Part shown: in pieces, positions 16,822 through 25,270 of the stretch
Numbering within the stretch: position 1 is the stretch's first letter
Layout: every line of letters begins with the position of its first letter
Assembly (NCBI GenBank): GCA_965203475.1
Contig: OZ241890.1
Coordinates: 1,798,001-1,862,000, forward strand
Direction: 5' to 3'
Length of the DNA stretch: 64,000 nucleotides
Origin: JABDMD01 sp965203475
Lineage (GTDB): Bacteria > Pseudomonadota > Gammaproteobacteria > UBA4575
Position numbers and translations under genes: made by a program
Notes under the pieces: model-generated
Seen by the model: only the letters and a program-made list of their open reading frames with translations
The model's database searches: none
What the model was told of the DNA's origin: nothing

Positions 16822-18102
16822 TTGTTAGATATAAAGTTTGTAAGAGAAAATCCAAAAATCGTTAAAGAAATATGCGAGAACAGAGGATTAAAGCTCGATA
16901 TTGATAAATTGCTCTCAATTGACTCTCAACGCGTAAAACTCCAAATGGAAGTTGAGGATTTAAGGCATCAAAGTAATAAAAATTCTAGTTTAATAAAAAC
17001 TGCTTCTGAAAATGATAAGAATACTCTTATAAAACAAGGATCAATTTTAAAAAAACAAATTAAAGAATTAGAAGAAAAACTCTCTAATACTAATAAATTA
17101 TTTCAAGAACTCTATAAAAATCTGCCAAACCAATATGCAGATGACACACCTCTGGGAGGAACAGAAGACGATAACATTGAACTTGAGGTATTTGGTAATA
17201 ATCCTCAATATAAAGCTGATTCACTAGACCATATCAATATTGGAGAAAGCTTAGGCCTCGATTTTGCCTCAGGAACAAAAGTTGCGGGCTCTGGATTCCC
17301 ATTACTAAAAGGTCAAATTGCGATGCTAGAGGACGCAATACTTCGTTTTACGATTGATAGCGCGATTAATAGTGGGTTTACTAGATTAAACGTGCCTGTA
17401 CTTGCGAAAACAAATATTTTAGAAGGTCTTGGGTTCAATCCTCGTAGAGAAGATGAAGGAACAGAAATATTTTCAACAGTACACGACAATTTATGCTTAG
17501 CCGGTACAGCTGAAATACCTTTAGTCGGTCAATATACCGATACAATTATAGAGGAAAGATTGCTACCTGTTAAAATTGTGGCACAAACTCCTTGCTTTCG
17601 TCGCGAAGGTGCATACGGTAGAAGAGATGCTGGTCTTTACAGAAATAAAATGTTCAATAAAGTTGAATTAGTTATTATTTCTAAACAAGAAGAATCAGAG
17701 CATTTATTAGAAGAAATAAAAGAATTCGAGATAAATATTTTCAAACAACTCGGAATTTATTTCAGAGTAGTAAGAATTTGTGCAGGAGATCTTGGGGCAC
17801 CTGCGTATAAAAAATATGATCTTGAAGGCTGGATGATAGGTAGAGGTGCAGATGGTGAACCAGGCTGGGGCGAGTTAACTAGCTGTAGTAATTGTACGGA
17901 TTATCAATCTAGAAGACTTAAAATAAGGTATAAAGACAGTCAAGGTAAAAACAAAATAGCTCATACTTTAAACGGAACAGGAATAACAACAAGAGCGTTA
18001 ATACCTATATTAGAGCAAAATCAGCAATCCGATGGAACAGTGAACATTCCTGATGTACTTCAAAAATATTTAGGAGGGCTTAAAAATTTTGCACTATCTT
18101 AG
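16822..18102 (+). CDS. Seryl-tRNA synthetase paralogue in the cargo cluster
   Basis: 426 aa, full SerRS length, TTG start with AAGG upstream. The N-terminal antiparallel coiled-coil tRNA-binding arm is kept (about 28-105). The class II core shows GTAEIPL, motif 2 CFRREGAYGRRDAGLYRN, TSCSNCTDYQSRRLKIRY (serine site and tRNA-linked stretch) and motif 3 LNGTGITTRALIPILEQNQQ. Motif 2 differs from the usual FRSEAG..GRDTRG, and motif 3 appears one residue shorter before its Arg. It is likely an active but altered enzyme: either an inhibitor-insensitive immunity copy or a supplier of seryl-tRNA for the pathway. It is unlikely to be the housekeeping copy, being AT-rich and within the element. Confidence 0.88.
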   Translation: MLDIKFVRENPKIVKEICENRGLKLDIDKLLSIDSQRVKLQMEVEDLRHQSNKNSSLIKTASENDKNTLIKQGSILKKQIKELEEKLSNTNKLFQELYKNLPNQYADDTPLGGTEDDNIELEVFGNNPQYKADSLDHINIGESLGLDFASGTKVAGSGFPLLKGQIAMLEDAILRFTIDSAINSGFTRLNVPVLAKTNILEGLGFNPRREDEGTEIFSTVHDNLCLAGTAEIPLVGQYTDTIIEERLLPVKIVAQTPCFRREGAYGRRDAGLYRNKMFNKVELVIISKQEESEHLLEEIKEFEINIFKQLGIYFRVVRICAGDLGAPAYKKYDLEGWMIGRGADGEPGWGELTSCSNCTDYQSRRLKIRYKDSQGKNKIAHTLNGTGITTRALIPILEQNQQSDGTVNIPDVLQKYLGGLKNFALS

Positions 18103-18195
18103 GCATTTTTAACGTTTACACAACAACATAGGAAGGATATGCATAAATTTACTTCATTAGCATTTAAAAAGATAAAAATGATCAGACCAAGAGCT

Positions 18196-19734
18196 CTAAT
18201 CTTTTTTTATTGAATTATTCTCATCATTATGGCTATACCCGTATCCACGACTTTTCTTTTTCTTTCTATTTTTTCGTTTCCCTACTCTGGCCTTCCATTC
18301 TAATTTTTTAGCATCGCCTTCTTCGCTCTTACCAGACTCAGATCTAATACTGGCATTTTGATTAAACTTCGACGATATCTGGCTACTTCCTTTGTTAGCC
18401 TTTCTACGAGTATTCCCTATATTAGCCGCATCAGAGAACTCCTGACGTGCTTGTTTAGCTTTCTGAGAAGCAATTAACCTCTGACGCTTCAGCTTGCGCT
18501 CTAACGATCTCAGTTCACATTTTTCTACTGCTTTTAAAAATTTCTTTTCTCTTTCTATGTCCTTTTTCTCATATGAATGCCTAAGAGCAAGCGCCTTATT
18601 CTCGTGCTCATGCTTCTCATTTGGATCAAGGTGTAGTTTATTTTGAATTGATCCCAAAACAGATCGCAAAGCAGGAGTCTTTTCTATGAATCTTGCCACT
18701 GCATTTCTTGCTTTATGCAGCCAGTTTTTGCGCTCAGTTATCTGCGCCTGATGTAAAGATAGTCTCTCGCTTGCCTGTTTTGTTAATAAGCCCTGTTCCT
18801 TAGAAATAAGTTTTGCTTTACGCAAAGCTTGTTCTTCTTTTAATAGCTGGCGCAGCTTATTTTCTACTTCAACTTGTATCTCAGAATCTTGCTTATTAGA
18901 ATTCTCTTTATTGAGGAGTTGCTTTTGTTCTTTTGCCTGGTTAACCGATGGTAAATTCTCAATTTTTATTGTGCTTAATTTTGCTTTGATTTCTTTTGCG
19001 CGATGACCCTTGATATAACGCGTTAAACTAAACACATCGCCAGCTTCATCCACGAGAACATAATTTCTTCTATCACCGCGCGCGATGGTATAACCAGAAT
19101 CTTGTAAAGCACTTATAAACGCTTTTGCATTATCAGAACTTTCATATGCAGCCGTAATCTGCATCGCACGTTCTTTTGCACTAATACCGCTCTTTTGATG
19201 ATTAGCATTTTCAGATAATGAAGGCTCAATATTCTGCTGCTTGAGCTGCGCGCGTTTTTCATTATCTTTTTGCTCCCAAGCTTTCAATCCCTCTGGCAGC
19301 TCAAGATCAAATTTATTTGCTAGCTTTACAGAAAGACTCATAAGTTTTGAGTGGTCAAAACTCATAGGAATTGCACGCATCTTATTTACATCAATACGTG
19401 ACCAAACAACGTGAGCATGTTTACGCCCTTCTTTAATATGAAAAACAACGGAACGAGGTTGATCTTTGAGACCCAATGTTTTTTCAATCTCGTCAATTGC
19501 ATCAAAGTATTGAGAACGCGATAGCGGAGATGATGGATTGATAGATAAAGAGTATAAGGGCTGCTTGCATTTCGTGCCTGAAGCAATCGCTTCAAATTCA
19601 GCAAATGCACCTAATAAATCAGATGCCACACAGCCTCTTATTTGTGCAATTTCAACTTCCTCATTATCAAACCCATTTGATAAATGGACGGCAAGCTCAG
19701 AGCCGTGAGCGCGCTGCGAACTTTTTAATATCAT
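18196..19734 (-). CDS. MobA/VirD2-like relaxase
   Basis: 512 aa. The N-terminal half is a relaxase: SINPSSPLSRSQYFDAIDEIEK and the metal-binding three-His motif FHIKEGRKHAHVVWSRID (about residues 98-115), as in MOBP-like mobilization nucleases that nick oriT and stay bound to the 5' end. The rest is Lys/Arg/Gln-rich and helical, ending in a very basic tail (KRKNRKKKKSRGYG). Its start overlaps mobC by 4 bp. Compared with VirD2 there is no recognisable type IV secretion signal other than the basic tail. Confidence 0.88.
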   Translation of the reverse strand: MILKSSQRAHGSELAVHLSNGFDNEEVEIAQIRGCVASDLLGAFAEFEAIASGTKCKQPLYSLSINPSSPLSRSQYFDAIDEIEKTLGLKDQPRSVVFHIKEGRKHAHVVWSRIDVNKMRAIPMSFDHSKLMSLSVKLANKFDLELPEGLKAWEQKDNEKRAQLKQQNIEPSLSENANHQKSGISAKERAMQITAAYESSDNAKAFISALQDSGYTIARGDRRNYVLVDEAGDVFSLTRYIKGHRAKEIKAKLSTIKIENLPSVNQAKEQKQLLNKENSNKQDSEIQVEVENKLRQLLKEEQALRKAKLISKEQGLLTKQASERLSLHQAQITERKNWLHKARNAVARFIEKTPALRSVLGSIQNKLHLDPNEKHEHENKALALRHSYEKKDIEREKKFLKAVEKCELRSLERKLKRQRLIASQKAKQARQEFSDAANIGNTRRKANKGSSQISSKFNQNASIRSESGKSEEGDAKKLEWKARVGKRKNRKKKKSRGYGYSHNDENNSIKKD

Positions 19735-20084
19735 GGCAACCTTCCTAGCGCTTCCAAAAGTGCTGCACGCATATCCGCAAGATCACGATGTATCGCTTCA
19801 ATTAGTAGCTCATTTTCGTAGCAATCATCGTTATTAATTGCATCATCTATTCCTTGTTTTATGCGCCCAAGCTCACCCAATAATTTTGCTAAATCTCGCT
19901 TTTTAACAGGCGGGACTTTAGATGCTCTTAGTGGTGGCTGCTCTAGCAATGCAAAACGAATTAGAGAAGCAATCGAAACACCTGCTTTATCAGCCATCTC
20001 ACGCACGAGATTGGCTTCCTCAGATGTAAATCTTGAGGAAAGTGTTTTATTTCTAATTCTGTTTTCGCTTCCGTGTTTTGCCAT
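19731..20084 (-). CDS. MobC-like relaxosome accessory protein
   Basis: 117 aa. The N-terminal ribbon-helix-helix (NKTLSSRFTSEEANLVREMADKAGVSIASLIRFALLEQPP) is followed by the MobC-type helical region (LAKLLGELGRIKQGIDDAIN...IHRDLADMRAALLEALG). Such proteins bind oriT, help strand opening and guide the relaxase. It is translationally coupled to the relaxase (ATGA overlap). The structured non-coding DNA upstream is therefore the natural oriT candidate. Confidence 0.85.
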   Translation of the reverse strand: MAKHGSENRIRNKTLSSRFTSEEANLVREMADKAGVSIASLIRFALLEQPPLRASKVPPVKKRDLAKLLGELGRIKQGIDDAINNDDCYENELLIEAIHRDLADMRAALLEALGRLP

Positions 20085-20480
20085 GATTTTAAAAATCCCA
20101 TGCGCTCCATGACGCCTTCATGGTACTGATTAAACGAGCACGCGTTTATCCAAGGTTCGGTTTTTAAGGTGGAAGTGACACTTCCAAGTCCTTAAACAGC
20201 TATTGCTTAGATGGAAAGATTATTGTGTGAATTCCCATATGTAATGAGCACGGTCTGGTCACAGATGGGTAAGCAATAGCATACGCCGAAAGTTCGGCGT
20301 AAAAGGCGCGCTTAGCGCCTAACAAGCCAGGGATGAAACGGGGGCGGCACATGAGCCCCCTTTCCAAGATGAGCGCGGTGCACGTCAGGGCAAATGAAGC
20401 ACGTCAGTGCGGAGTGTCCGCGCACATCTTGTATAAGCTCCAAACCCCTATTTTCAGGATAGCGTTAAAATCATTAACAC
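20085..20480. other. Candidate oriT / structured non-coding region
   Basis: Non-coding DNA upstream of mobC packed with symmetry: GGAAGTG-A-CACTTCC near 20170-20185, AGGCGC-GCTTA-GCGCCT near 20305, GGGGGC..GCCCCC near 20340-20360, and a 13-bp near-perfect stem at 20366-20378/20418-20430. Within the last stem the 9-mer GCACGTCAG is directly repeated (20380-20388, 20399-20407). Position next to mobC/relaxase and inverted repeats fit an origin of transfer. The nic site cannot be located by eye. Confidence 0.5.
20245..20261 (-). promoter_or_regulatory. Element operator, copy D
   Basis: On the minus strand: TGACCAG-ACC-GTGCTCA. Its arms are identical to those of three other copies in the element. 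It lies 160 bp upstream of the mobC start, within the candidate oriT region, and points toward mobC. Confidence 0.65.
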
Positions 20481-20618
20481 TTTATTAATGAATGGCAGAA
20501 TGCCGAATATAACTGCGGCTTACAAAGCCGATCAACCATGTCAAAAAAAAAAGCAGAGCGAACTATGGTTCCGCCCTCCAAACTTGGTAGTTCTATTTAA
20601 ACAAGTAAAATTTTTTTG

Positions 20619-21482
20619 TCAATCTTCTAAAACAGGCACAAGCTTTACTAAAAAACCTTGTCCTGGATTATGGTGCATTAACTCTTCGTTAACACATATA
20701 CACGATCCGTATAAAACCGAATTAACCTCACCTTCTTTTCGCTCTGAATTAAATAAAATATAAAACCTAGGAAAGAAACTAATGCAGTGTCTAAGTGACA
20801 TAATGCACTGATCTTTAATAGAGCTAAAAGCAATCATACCTTCATAGAATTCTGAGCCTGGCAATTCCATTTGTTCAACATCAGTTATGATGTTGGTGAG
20901 TGTTGGATTTACCACCTGCTCATCTACTTTTAAAAAAGGTGTTCCTTCTAGGATCTCTGTTGTAATAATGGAATACGGAATTGCGTAGGTATCTGTAAAT
21001 AATTCTTCTTCTGGAACCGGAAAATCTGGAAGTGCAAATGGCTCGCTTTCTCCGTCTTTATTAATATAGCGTGGCTCTCCTTTAAGATAGACACGGTAAC
21101 GAGGCGCAAAACTGCTTGCAGTTAATTCATGGTATGCGCCGCGCTGCTCAGAAATATTATCCTGAGCAAAGAATGCAGCAACCGCCTCTCCCATCACTTC
21201 GTATGGTGGAGGCGGTGCTTCAATATCAAGGAATTTTTGATAACGCAAGACTGCACGATCTTCAGTCCTAATTAATTTTCCAGCCTTATTTCTTTTCGCT
21301 GCGAGAAATCGTTGCAACGTAGATTGAGAAAAAGAACTTTCTGCCACTCCAGCAAGATTTAGAGCAGCAAGCATTCGCTGATAAAGCTCTGGCGCGCCAA
21401 TTCTATGAATTTTTTGATAACGAATTAGCGCGCAGCGAATCTGCTCACGCTGACCATCATCAAGAGTGCGTGTTTTTGCCAT
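20619..21482 (-). CDS. Putative DNA-binding protein, unknown family
   Basis: 287 aa. The N-terminus (DDGQREQIRCALIRYQKIHR..APELYQRMLAAL...SFSQSTLQRFLAAKRN) looks like an HTH-containing domain. The remainder is acidic and unrecognised, with many short beta-type segments. An element operator (21484-21500) begins 2 nt upstream of its start codon, replacing a normal Shine-Dalgarno region, and the coupling-protein gene diverges from the other side. This makes it the best local candidate for the regulator that reads that operator, which is inference only. Confidence 0.55.
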   Translation of the reverse strand: MAKTRTLDDGQREQIRCALIRYQKIHRIGAPELYQRMLAALNLAGVAESSFSQSTLQRFLAAKRNKAGKLIRTEDRAVLRYQKFLDIEAPPPPYEVMGEAVAAFFAQDNISEQRGAYHELTASSFAPRYRVYLKGEPRYINKDGESEPFALPDFPVPEEELFTDTYAIPYSIITTEILEGTPFLKVDEQVVNPTLTNIITDVEQMELPGSEFYEGMIAFSSIKDQCIMSLRHCISFFPRFYILFNSERKEGEVNSVLYGSCICVNEELMHHNPGQGFLVKLVPVLED

Positions 21483-21483
21483 A

Positions 21484-21500
21484 TGACCAGTTCGTGCTCA
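21484..21500 (+). promoter_or_regulatory. Element operator, copy A
   Basis: TGACCAG-TTC-GTGCTCA, between two divergent genes. A TATAAC box follows at 21526-21531, 25 nt downstream, so on the plus strand the operator sits near -45, a typical activator position. On the minus strand it abuts a start codon. Confidence 0.7.
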
Positions 21501-21555
21501 AGACCAAAAGACAGTAAGCGCTGATTATAACCGCCATAACGAACTTACAGGGCAT

Positions 21556-23202
21556 TTGCCCTTTTATGGAGATCTTATGGTTTTAGGAATTATTGTAGTT
21601 TTTATTGTTTTTCTGCTGCTTAGCTGGCGCGCTAGCAGCAAAAACAAATCAACAACATTTGGATCAGCCACCTGGGCGGATATTTGGACAATATTTAATC
21701 ATGATCTCTTTGCCAAAAAAGGCATAGAGGTCGGGCAAATTGAAGGCCGACTACCTGTCTATTACCAGGATACACACGCAATCAGCATAGGCGCATCTGG
21801 GAGCGGTAAAGGTGTAAATGCAATATTGCCAAATTTATTACAAACAACGCGCGCCTTCGTTATTGATCCGGGCGGCGAAAATACCGCCATAGCAGCCAAG
21901 TCTTTTAGAAAAAGAAATCTTCGATTTGGCTGTATCAATATTTTTGGAATGTTCGGTGAAGCGCCTTACGAACTTCCCGCTCATGGCTTCAATCCACTGG
22001 ACTATCTCGAAGATTCCAGTTCGAGCTTTGCCGCTGACGCATTGGTTATTGCAGAAATGCTAACGCCTAGAGCTGGAAATGAGGGAGGTAGCGCAGCTTA
22101 TTTTAAAGATGCCGCGCAACGTATAAAGCGTGCTTTGATCATTCATATCAAAACATTCGAAAGTATAGAGAATCAAAATCTTTCTACGCTTTATCGTTAT
22201 ATCAGCTGTAATGCGAAGGAATGGCAAAAGCTTCTTGATGATATGAAAGCCAATCCCGCTTGTGGCGGATTAGTATCACAAGAAGCAAACATTTTAGAGC
22301 GTATAGAGGCTCAAGCTAGCGAAGAATTTTCTGCAATCATGTCGACAATTCAGCAAGATTTAAGCTGGCTTGCTGATCCACTTATCGCAGACAAAATGAG
22401 CCGTTCTGATGTTGATTTTAAATCATTAAAGAACGGCACTAAAAAGCAAGGCGGCATAATTTCTGTTGTTCTGCCACTTGAGTACATGGAAAGTCACGCA
22501 GCCATACCAAGACTAGCTCTAGCATGTGCCATGTTAGAGATGCAATGCAAGCCTTACGCGAATGAAAAAGTTCTCTTCATAATTGATGAAACGTCATCAT
22601 TAGGAAAACTATTACGATTTCCGAACTGGCTTGCCACCATGCGTAAGTATGGCGCAGTGATTTGGAGTGTCTGGCAAAGCGTTGCTCAGGTTGAAGATCT
22701 TTATCATAAAAACTGGCAAACCATAATTGGCAATTGCGGCTTGATACAAATCTTGGGTGTTGGTGATCCAAAAACTGGTAAATATATTGAAGAGTTGCTT
22801 GGCAAATGCACTGTAAATACTTTATCAGTAAATGGACAAGGACAACGAAGCACCTCTCAAGCTTCGAGATCTTTAAAGTTTGCAGATGAGTTAAGACGAT
22901 TTCCTGATGATAGACAAATTGTCTTTATCGGAAACTTAGATCCAATTCGGCTTTATAAAACGCCATATTGGAAAAACCCATCTCTTGAAGGACTGTACTA
23001 CGACAATCCTTATTTAGGAGGTAAAAGCCAAAATCCAGGATCATTAGATGAGATAAAAACTATTCTAGGAAAAGTTTACTACATTCTAATTTGGTGGCTG
23101 GCACCTTCTGTTCCCGCAAGTTTTATCTACACAGCATTAATCGCATTTTTATGCTGGCATTACTGGGAGGTCATTCCATGGCTGCTATCTTTTTCATTCT
23201 AG
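21556..23202 (+). CDS. VirD4/TraG-like type IV coupling protein
   Basis: 548 aa. One N-terminal transmembrane helix (LGIIVVFIVFLLLSW), Walker A GASGSGKGVN near residue 77, DPGGENTAIAAKS, Walker B VLFIIDETSSLG, and the WQSVAQVEDLY...IIGNCG stretch of the TraG/VirD4 ATPase. Unusually it ends with about 40 hydrophobic residues (YYILIWWLAPSVPASFIYTALIAFLCWHYW), so the C-terminus is also membrane-embedded. It would dock the relaxosome to a helper-encoded channel. It overlaps the next gene by 25 bp. Confidence 0.88.
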   Translation: MPFYGDLMVLGIIVVFIVFLLLSWRASSKNKSTTFGSATWADIWTIFNHDLFAKKGIEVGQIEGRLPVYYQDTHAISIGASGSGKGVNAILPNLLQTTRAFVIDPGGENTAIAAKSFRKRNLRFGCINIFGMFGEAPYELPAHGFNPLDYLEDSSSSFAADALVIAEMLTPRAGNEGGSAAYFKDAAQRIKRALIIHIKTFESIENQNLSTLYRYISCNAKEWQKLLDDMKANPACGGLVSQEANILERIEAQASEEFSAIMSTIQQDLSWLADPLIADKMSRSDVDFKSLKNGTKKQGGIISVVLPLEYMESHAAIPRLALACAMLEMQCKPYANEKVLFIIDETSSLGKLLRFPNWLATMRKYGAVIWSVWQSVAQVEDLYHKNWQTIIGNCGLIQILGVGDPKTGKYIEELLGKCTVNTLSVNGQGQRSTSQASRSLKFADELRRFPDDRQIVFIGNLDPIRLYKTPYWKNPSLEGLYYDNPYLGGKSQNPGSLDEIKTILGKVYYILIWWLAPSVPASFIYTALIAFLCWHYWEVIPWLLSFSF

Positions 23203-23675
23203 TCGTATGGATTGGTTTTAGCTTTCTAGCTGCCGAACTACTTCCAATCATATTCGAAAGCATTGGAATACTACTAGAGCTTATTTTAAGAAGCATATTT
23301 ATTACGCTTACCTATATTTTTAAATTTATAGTGTTTGCTTTATCAAAGCTTTTTATATTTCTTAGAATTGTTTTTAAGCATCTGAAAAGGCTTCTAACAC
23401 TTACATGGTTTTTCGTATCTGAGTTTTTAAATGAAAGTTCCGATCATGACGACAAGGTCGATGATCAGAATATTAAAGACTTTGATAATGGTCTTTCATA
23501 TGAAAAGGCTTTGGCATTGCTTGGACTAAAACAAAGTTTTAGCCAACAAGACTTTAAGCTGGCATACCGCACTGCAATCAGTAAAGCCCATCCAGATAGA
23601 GGTGGTAGCCACGAAAAAGCTCAGGCAATCAACCAAGCCCGCGACCTAATCAAGAAAAAACAAGGCTGGAAATAG
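23178..23675 (+). CDS. Membrane protein with C-terminal J domain
   Basis: 165 aa from the ATG at 23178, chosen for its GGAGG 7 nt upstream. Residues 1-85 are strongly hydrophobic (several transmembrane segments). After an acidic linker, residues about 105-165 are a DnaJ domain: SYEKALALLGLKQSFSQQDFKLAYRTAISKAHPDRGG, with the HPD tripeptide. Anchored J proteins recruit Hsp70. Cotranscription with the coupling protein suggests a role in conjugative substrate handling. Confidence 0.82.
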   Translation: MAAIFFILVVWIGFSFLAAELLPIIFESIGILLELILRSIFITLTYIFKFIVFALSKLFIFLRIVFKHLKRLLTLTWFFVSEFLNESSDHDDKVDDQNIKDFDNGLSYEKALALLGLKQSFSQQDFKLAYRTAISKAHPDRGGSHEKAQAINQARDLIKKKQGWK

Positions 23676-23679
23676 TGTG

Positions 23680-23696
23680 TGACCAGCTTGTGCTCA
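23680..23696 (+). promoter_or_regulatory. Element operator, copy B
   Basis: TGACCAG-CTT-GTGCTCA, 4 bp after the J-domain gene and 58 bp before the VWA-like gene. A TATAAA box follows 27 nt downstream, the same spacing class as copy A. Confidence 0.7.
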
Positions 23697-23754
23697 AGAG
23701 TAATTTAAACAACCCATTTATTCTATAAATCATAGATTAAATAAGGATATGTAT

Positions 23755-24459
23755 ATGAAATTACCCATTATATATAAGAGTACGAAAGGCAGACTTTCAA
23801 AAAGCTTATATAAAGCCAAGAAGCGATTAAAAGAGCATGAAAAAAAGATTGCTGGAAAAACTAGAATTGGCTTCATTATTGATGCAACCGGCTCAAGAGC
23901 ATCAACCTGGCTAGAAGCACAAAAAATACAAGCTAGAATGTTTAAATCATTACAGGGCAACGAAGGTTTAACGCTAAGACTTATACATTTTGGAGGAAAC
24001 CGCGTTAAAGATCATGGCTGGCTAGATAGTACTACCAAAATCGCTGCTCTCATGAATGAAGTGAAATGTAAAACAGGATTAACCAAATATATCAACTCGA
24101 TAAATTATTTCTTACATGATTTAGAACATCAAAATGCCAGATCAATCATTTTAGTAGGAGATCATTTTGAAGAAGATCAAGAAAATTTATTTGAGCTGGC
24201 AAGAAAGCTAGCTTCTAAAGATATAAAAGTTTTTTGCTTCCTTGATTCAGATGATGAGAAAGCAGAACAAACCTTTAGATTTTTATCTGAAACTACTGCG
24301 GGAAAGTTTGCAAGATTTGGTGAAGATTTACCTTTATCAGATTTATGCGAAGCGGTAGCACTTCTCTCAAGTGATACACCTGACTCGGTAAAGAAAATAA
24401 AAAACGAAAATGTTAAACGCTTATTGCTAAAACACCCAGATAATAAGGAGCACAAATGA
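23755..24459 (+). CDS. VWA-like domain protein
   Basis: 234 aa from the ATG at 23755 (AAGGA 7 nt upstream; the ATG at 23749 is too close). Residues about 35-200 resemble a von Willebrand A fold: strand IGFIIDATGSR (MIDAS-like DxTxS), LTLRLIHFGGN, SIILVGDHFEEDQ and IKVFCFLD. I do not recognise the subfamily. It opens a three-gene string under operator B and overlaps the next gene by 4 bp. Confidence 0.65.
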   Translation: MKLPIIYKSTKGRLSKSLYKAKKRLKEHEKKIAGKTRIGFIIDATGSRASTWLEAQKIQARMFKSLQGNEGLTLRLIHFGGNRVKDHGWLDSTTKIAALMNEVKCKTGLTKYINSINYFLHDLEHQNARSIILVGDHFEEDQENLFELARKLASKDIKVFCFLDSDDEKAEQTFRFLSETTAGKFARFGEDLPLSDLCEAVALLSSDTPDSVKKIKNENVKRLLLKHPDNKEHK

Positions 24460-24761
24460 CAACGATAGTACTTCAAATTGATAAAGAAACAGAAAAATAC
24501 GCACGAGAAATGGCAACAATTCTTGGAATGCCATTTTTAGAATCTTATTTACAAATGTTAATAAGAATTGAAGTTAACAAAAGAGTAGACGATCTTCCTT
24601 CTCATTTGTTAGAAGATTCCGCTGAGAGTGAATTTGAAAAACAAGAGCATGAAATCAACATACTAAGAAAAAAGTTAATAGATGCGATAACCGAAATTAA
24701 CTTGTTAAAAGAACATATTGAATACTTAAAAGGTGATGAAGACGATGGCATACCATTTTAA
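24456..24761 (+). CDS. 101-aa protein with C-terminal coiled coil
   Basis: Begins TTIVLQIDKETEKYAREMATILGMPFLESYLQMLIRIEV, which could be a ribbon-helix-helix-type fold. Residues about 60-92 form an acidic coiled coil (EFEKQEHEINILRKKLIDAI). It is translationally coupled (ATGA) to the VWA-like gene. Unrecognised; probably an accessory transfer or regulatory protein. Confidence 0.6.
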   Translation: MTTIVLQIDKETEKYAREMATILGMPFLESYLQMLIRIEVNKRVDDLPSHLLEDSAESEFEKQEHEINILRKKLIDAITEINLLKEHIEYLKGDEDDGIPF

Positions 24762-24773
24762 AAAGGATTTAGC

Positions 24774-25016
24774 ATGCAAGATACTTACGAAAAATTTTTA
24801 GTTCTTCTTCAAGATGAAGAAAAGATTAAACAAGCCTTACATCAAATTGACGATAATAAGATAGAACGAATTAAAGATATTGTTGTTGAGATTGAAAAAG
24901 AACGTGAAGATAAACGCCGAGCGGAGGCCATAATCGAGATGAAAAGATTAGCCAAAGAGAACGGATTAGTCATTACGACAAAGAAAAAGCCGCCCCGAAA
25001 ATCAGGGCGGCGATGA
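24774..25016 (+). CDS. 80-aa basic-tailed helical protein
   Basis: An acidic helical first two thirds (YEKFLVLLQDEEKIKQALHQ...ERIKDIVVEIEKEREDKRRAEA) and a basic end (TTKKKPPRKSGRR), reminiscent of small nucleoid-binding proteins, but no family can be named. The last codons coincide with a GC hairpin that acts as terminator for the opposite strand. It follows the 101-aa gene by 12 bp. Confidence 0.55.
   Translation: MQDTYEKFLVLLQDEEKIKQALHQIDDNKIERIKDIVVEIEKEREDKRRAEAIIEMKRLAKENGLVITTKKKPPRKSGRR
24980..25011 (-). terminator. Rho-independent terminator on the minus strand
   Basis: Read on the minus strand: GCCGCCC, a 9-nt loop, GGGCGGC, then TTTTTCTTT. It ends the transcript of the 62-aa gene at 25035-25223 and lies inside the 3' end of the opposing plus-strand gene. 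Confidence 0.8.
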
Positions 25017-25034
25017 TTGAAAAAACGGATCGCT

Positions 25035-25223
25035 TTAAGCGCTTTGCGATGATGTTTCATTTTCAGCTTTTGGCTCTAAAAGCACTAAATTTAGCGAAGG
25101 AATATTTATCCCATTGCGGCCATCTTGAGTTTTAAACTTAAAAGCGCCGCCTAGACTATTCCAAAAATCATCCTTATCTACGCGATGAGTAACGTTATAA
25201 ACTTTAAAATCAATATTTTTCAT
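25035..25223 (-). CDS. 62-aa hypothetical protein
   Basis: MKNIDFKVYNVTHRVDKDDF... with a Gly/Asn-rich middle (LGGAFKFKTQDGRNGINIPSLNLVLLEP) and a polar tail. It has GGAG about 8 nt upstream of the ATG and its own terminator, so it is probably a real gene. Possibly a small single-domain beta protein. No family recognised. Confidence 0.6.
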   Translation of the reverse strand: MKNIDFKVYNVTHRVDKDDFWNSLGGAFKFKTQDGRNGINIPSLNLVLLEPKAENETSSQSA

Positions 25224-25270
25224 TTTGGTCTCCTTTTACATTGTTTTGTTTCAAAGTGAGAAAGGACTAA

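Noticed and set aside
20488..20763. 91-codon plus-strand frame near the coupling-protein module
   Set aside because: It overlaps the 3' end of the well-coded minus-strand gene 20619-21482 and has no ribosome-binding site or family signature.
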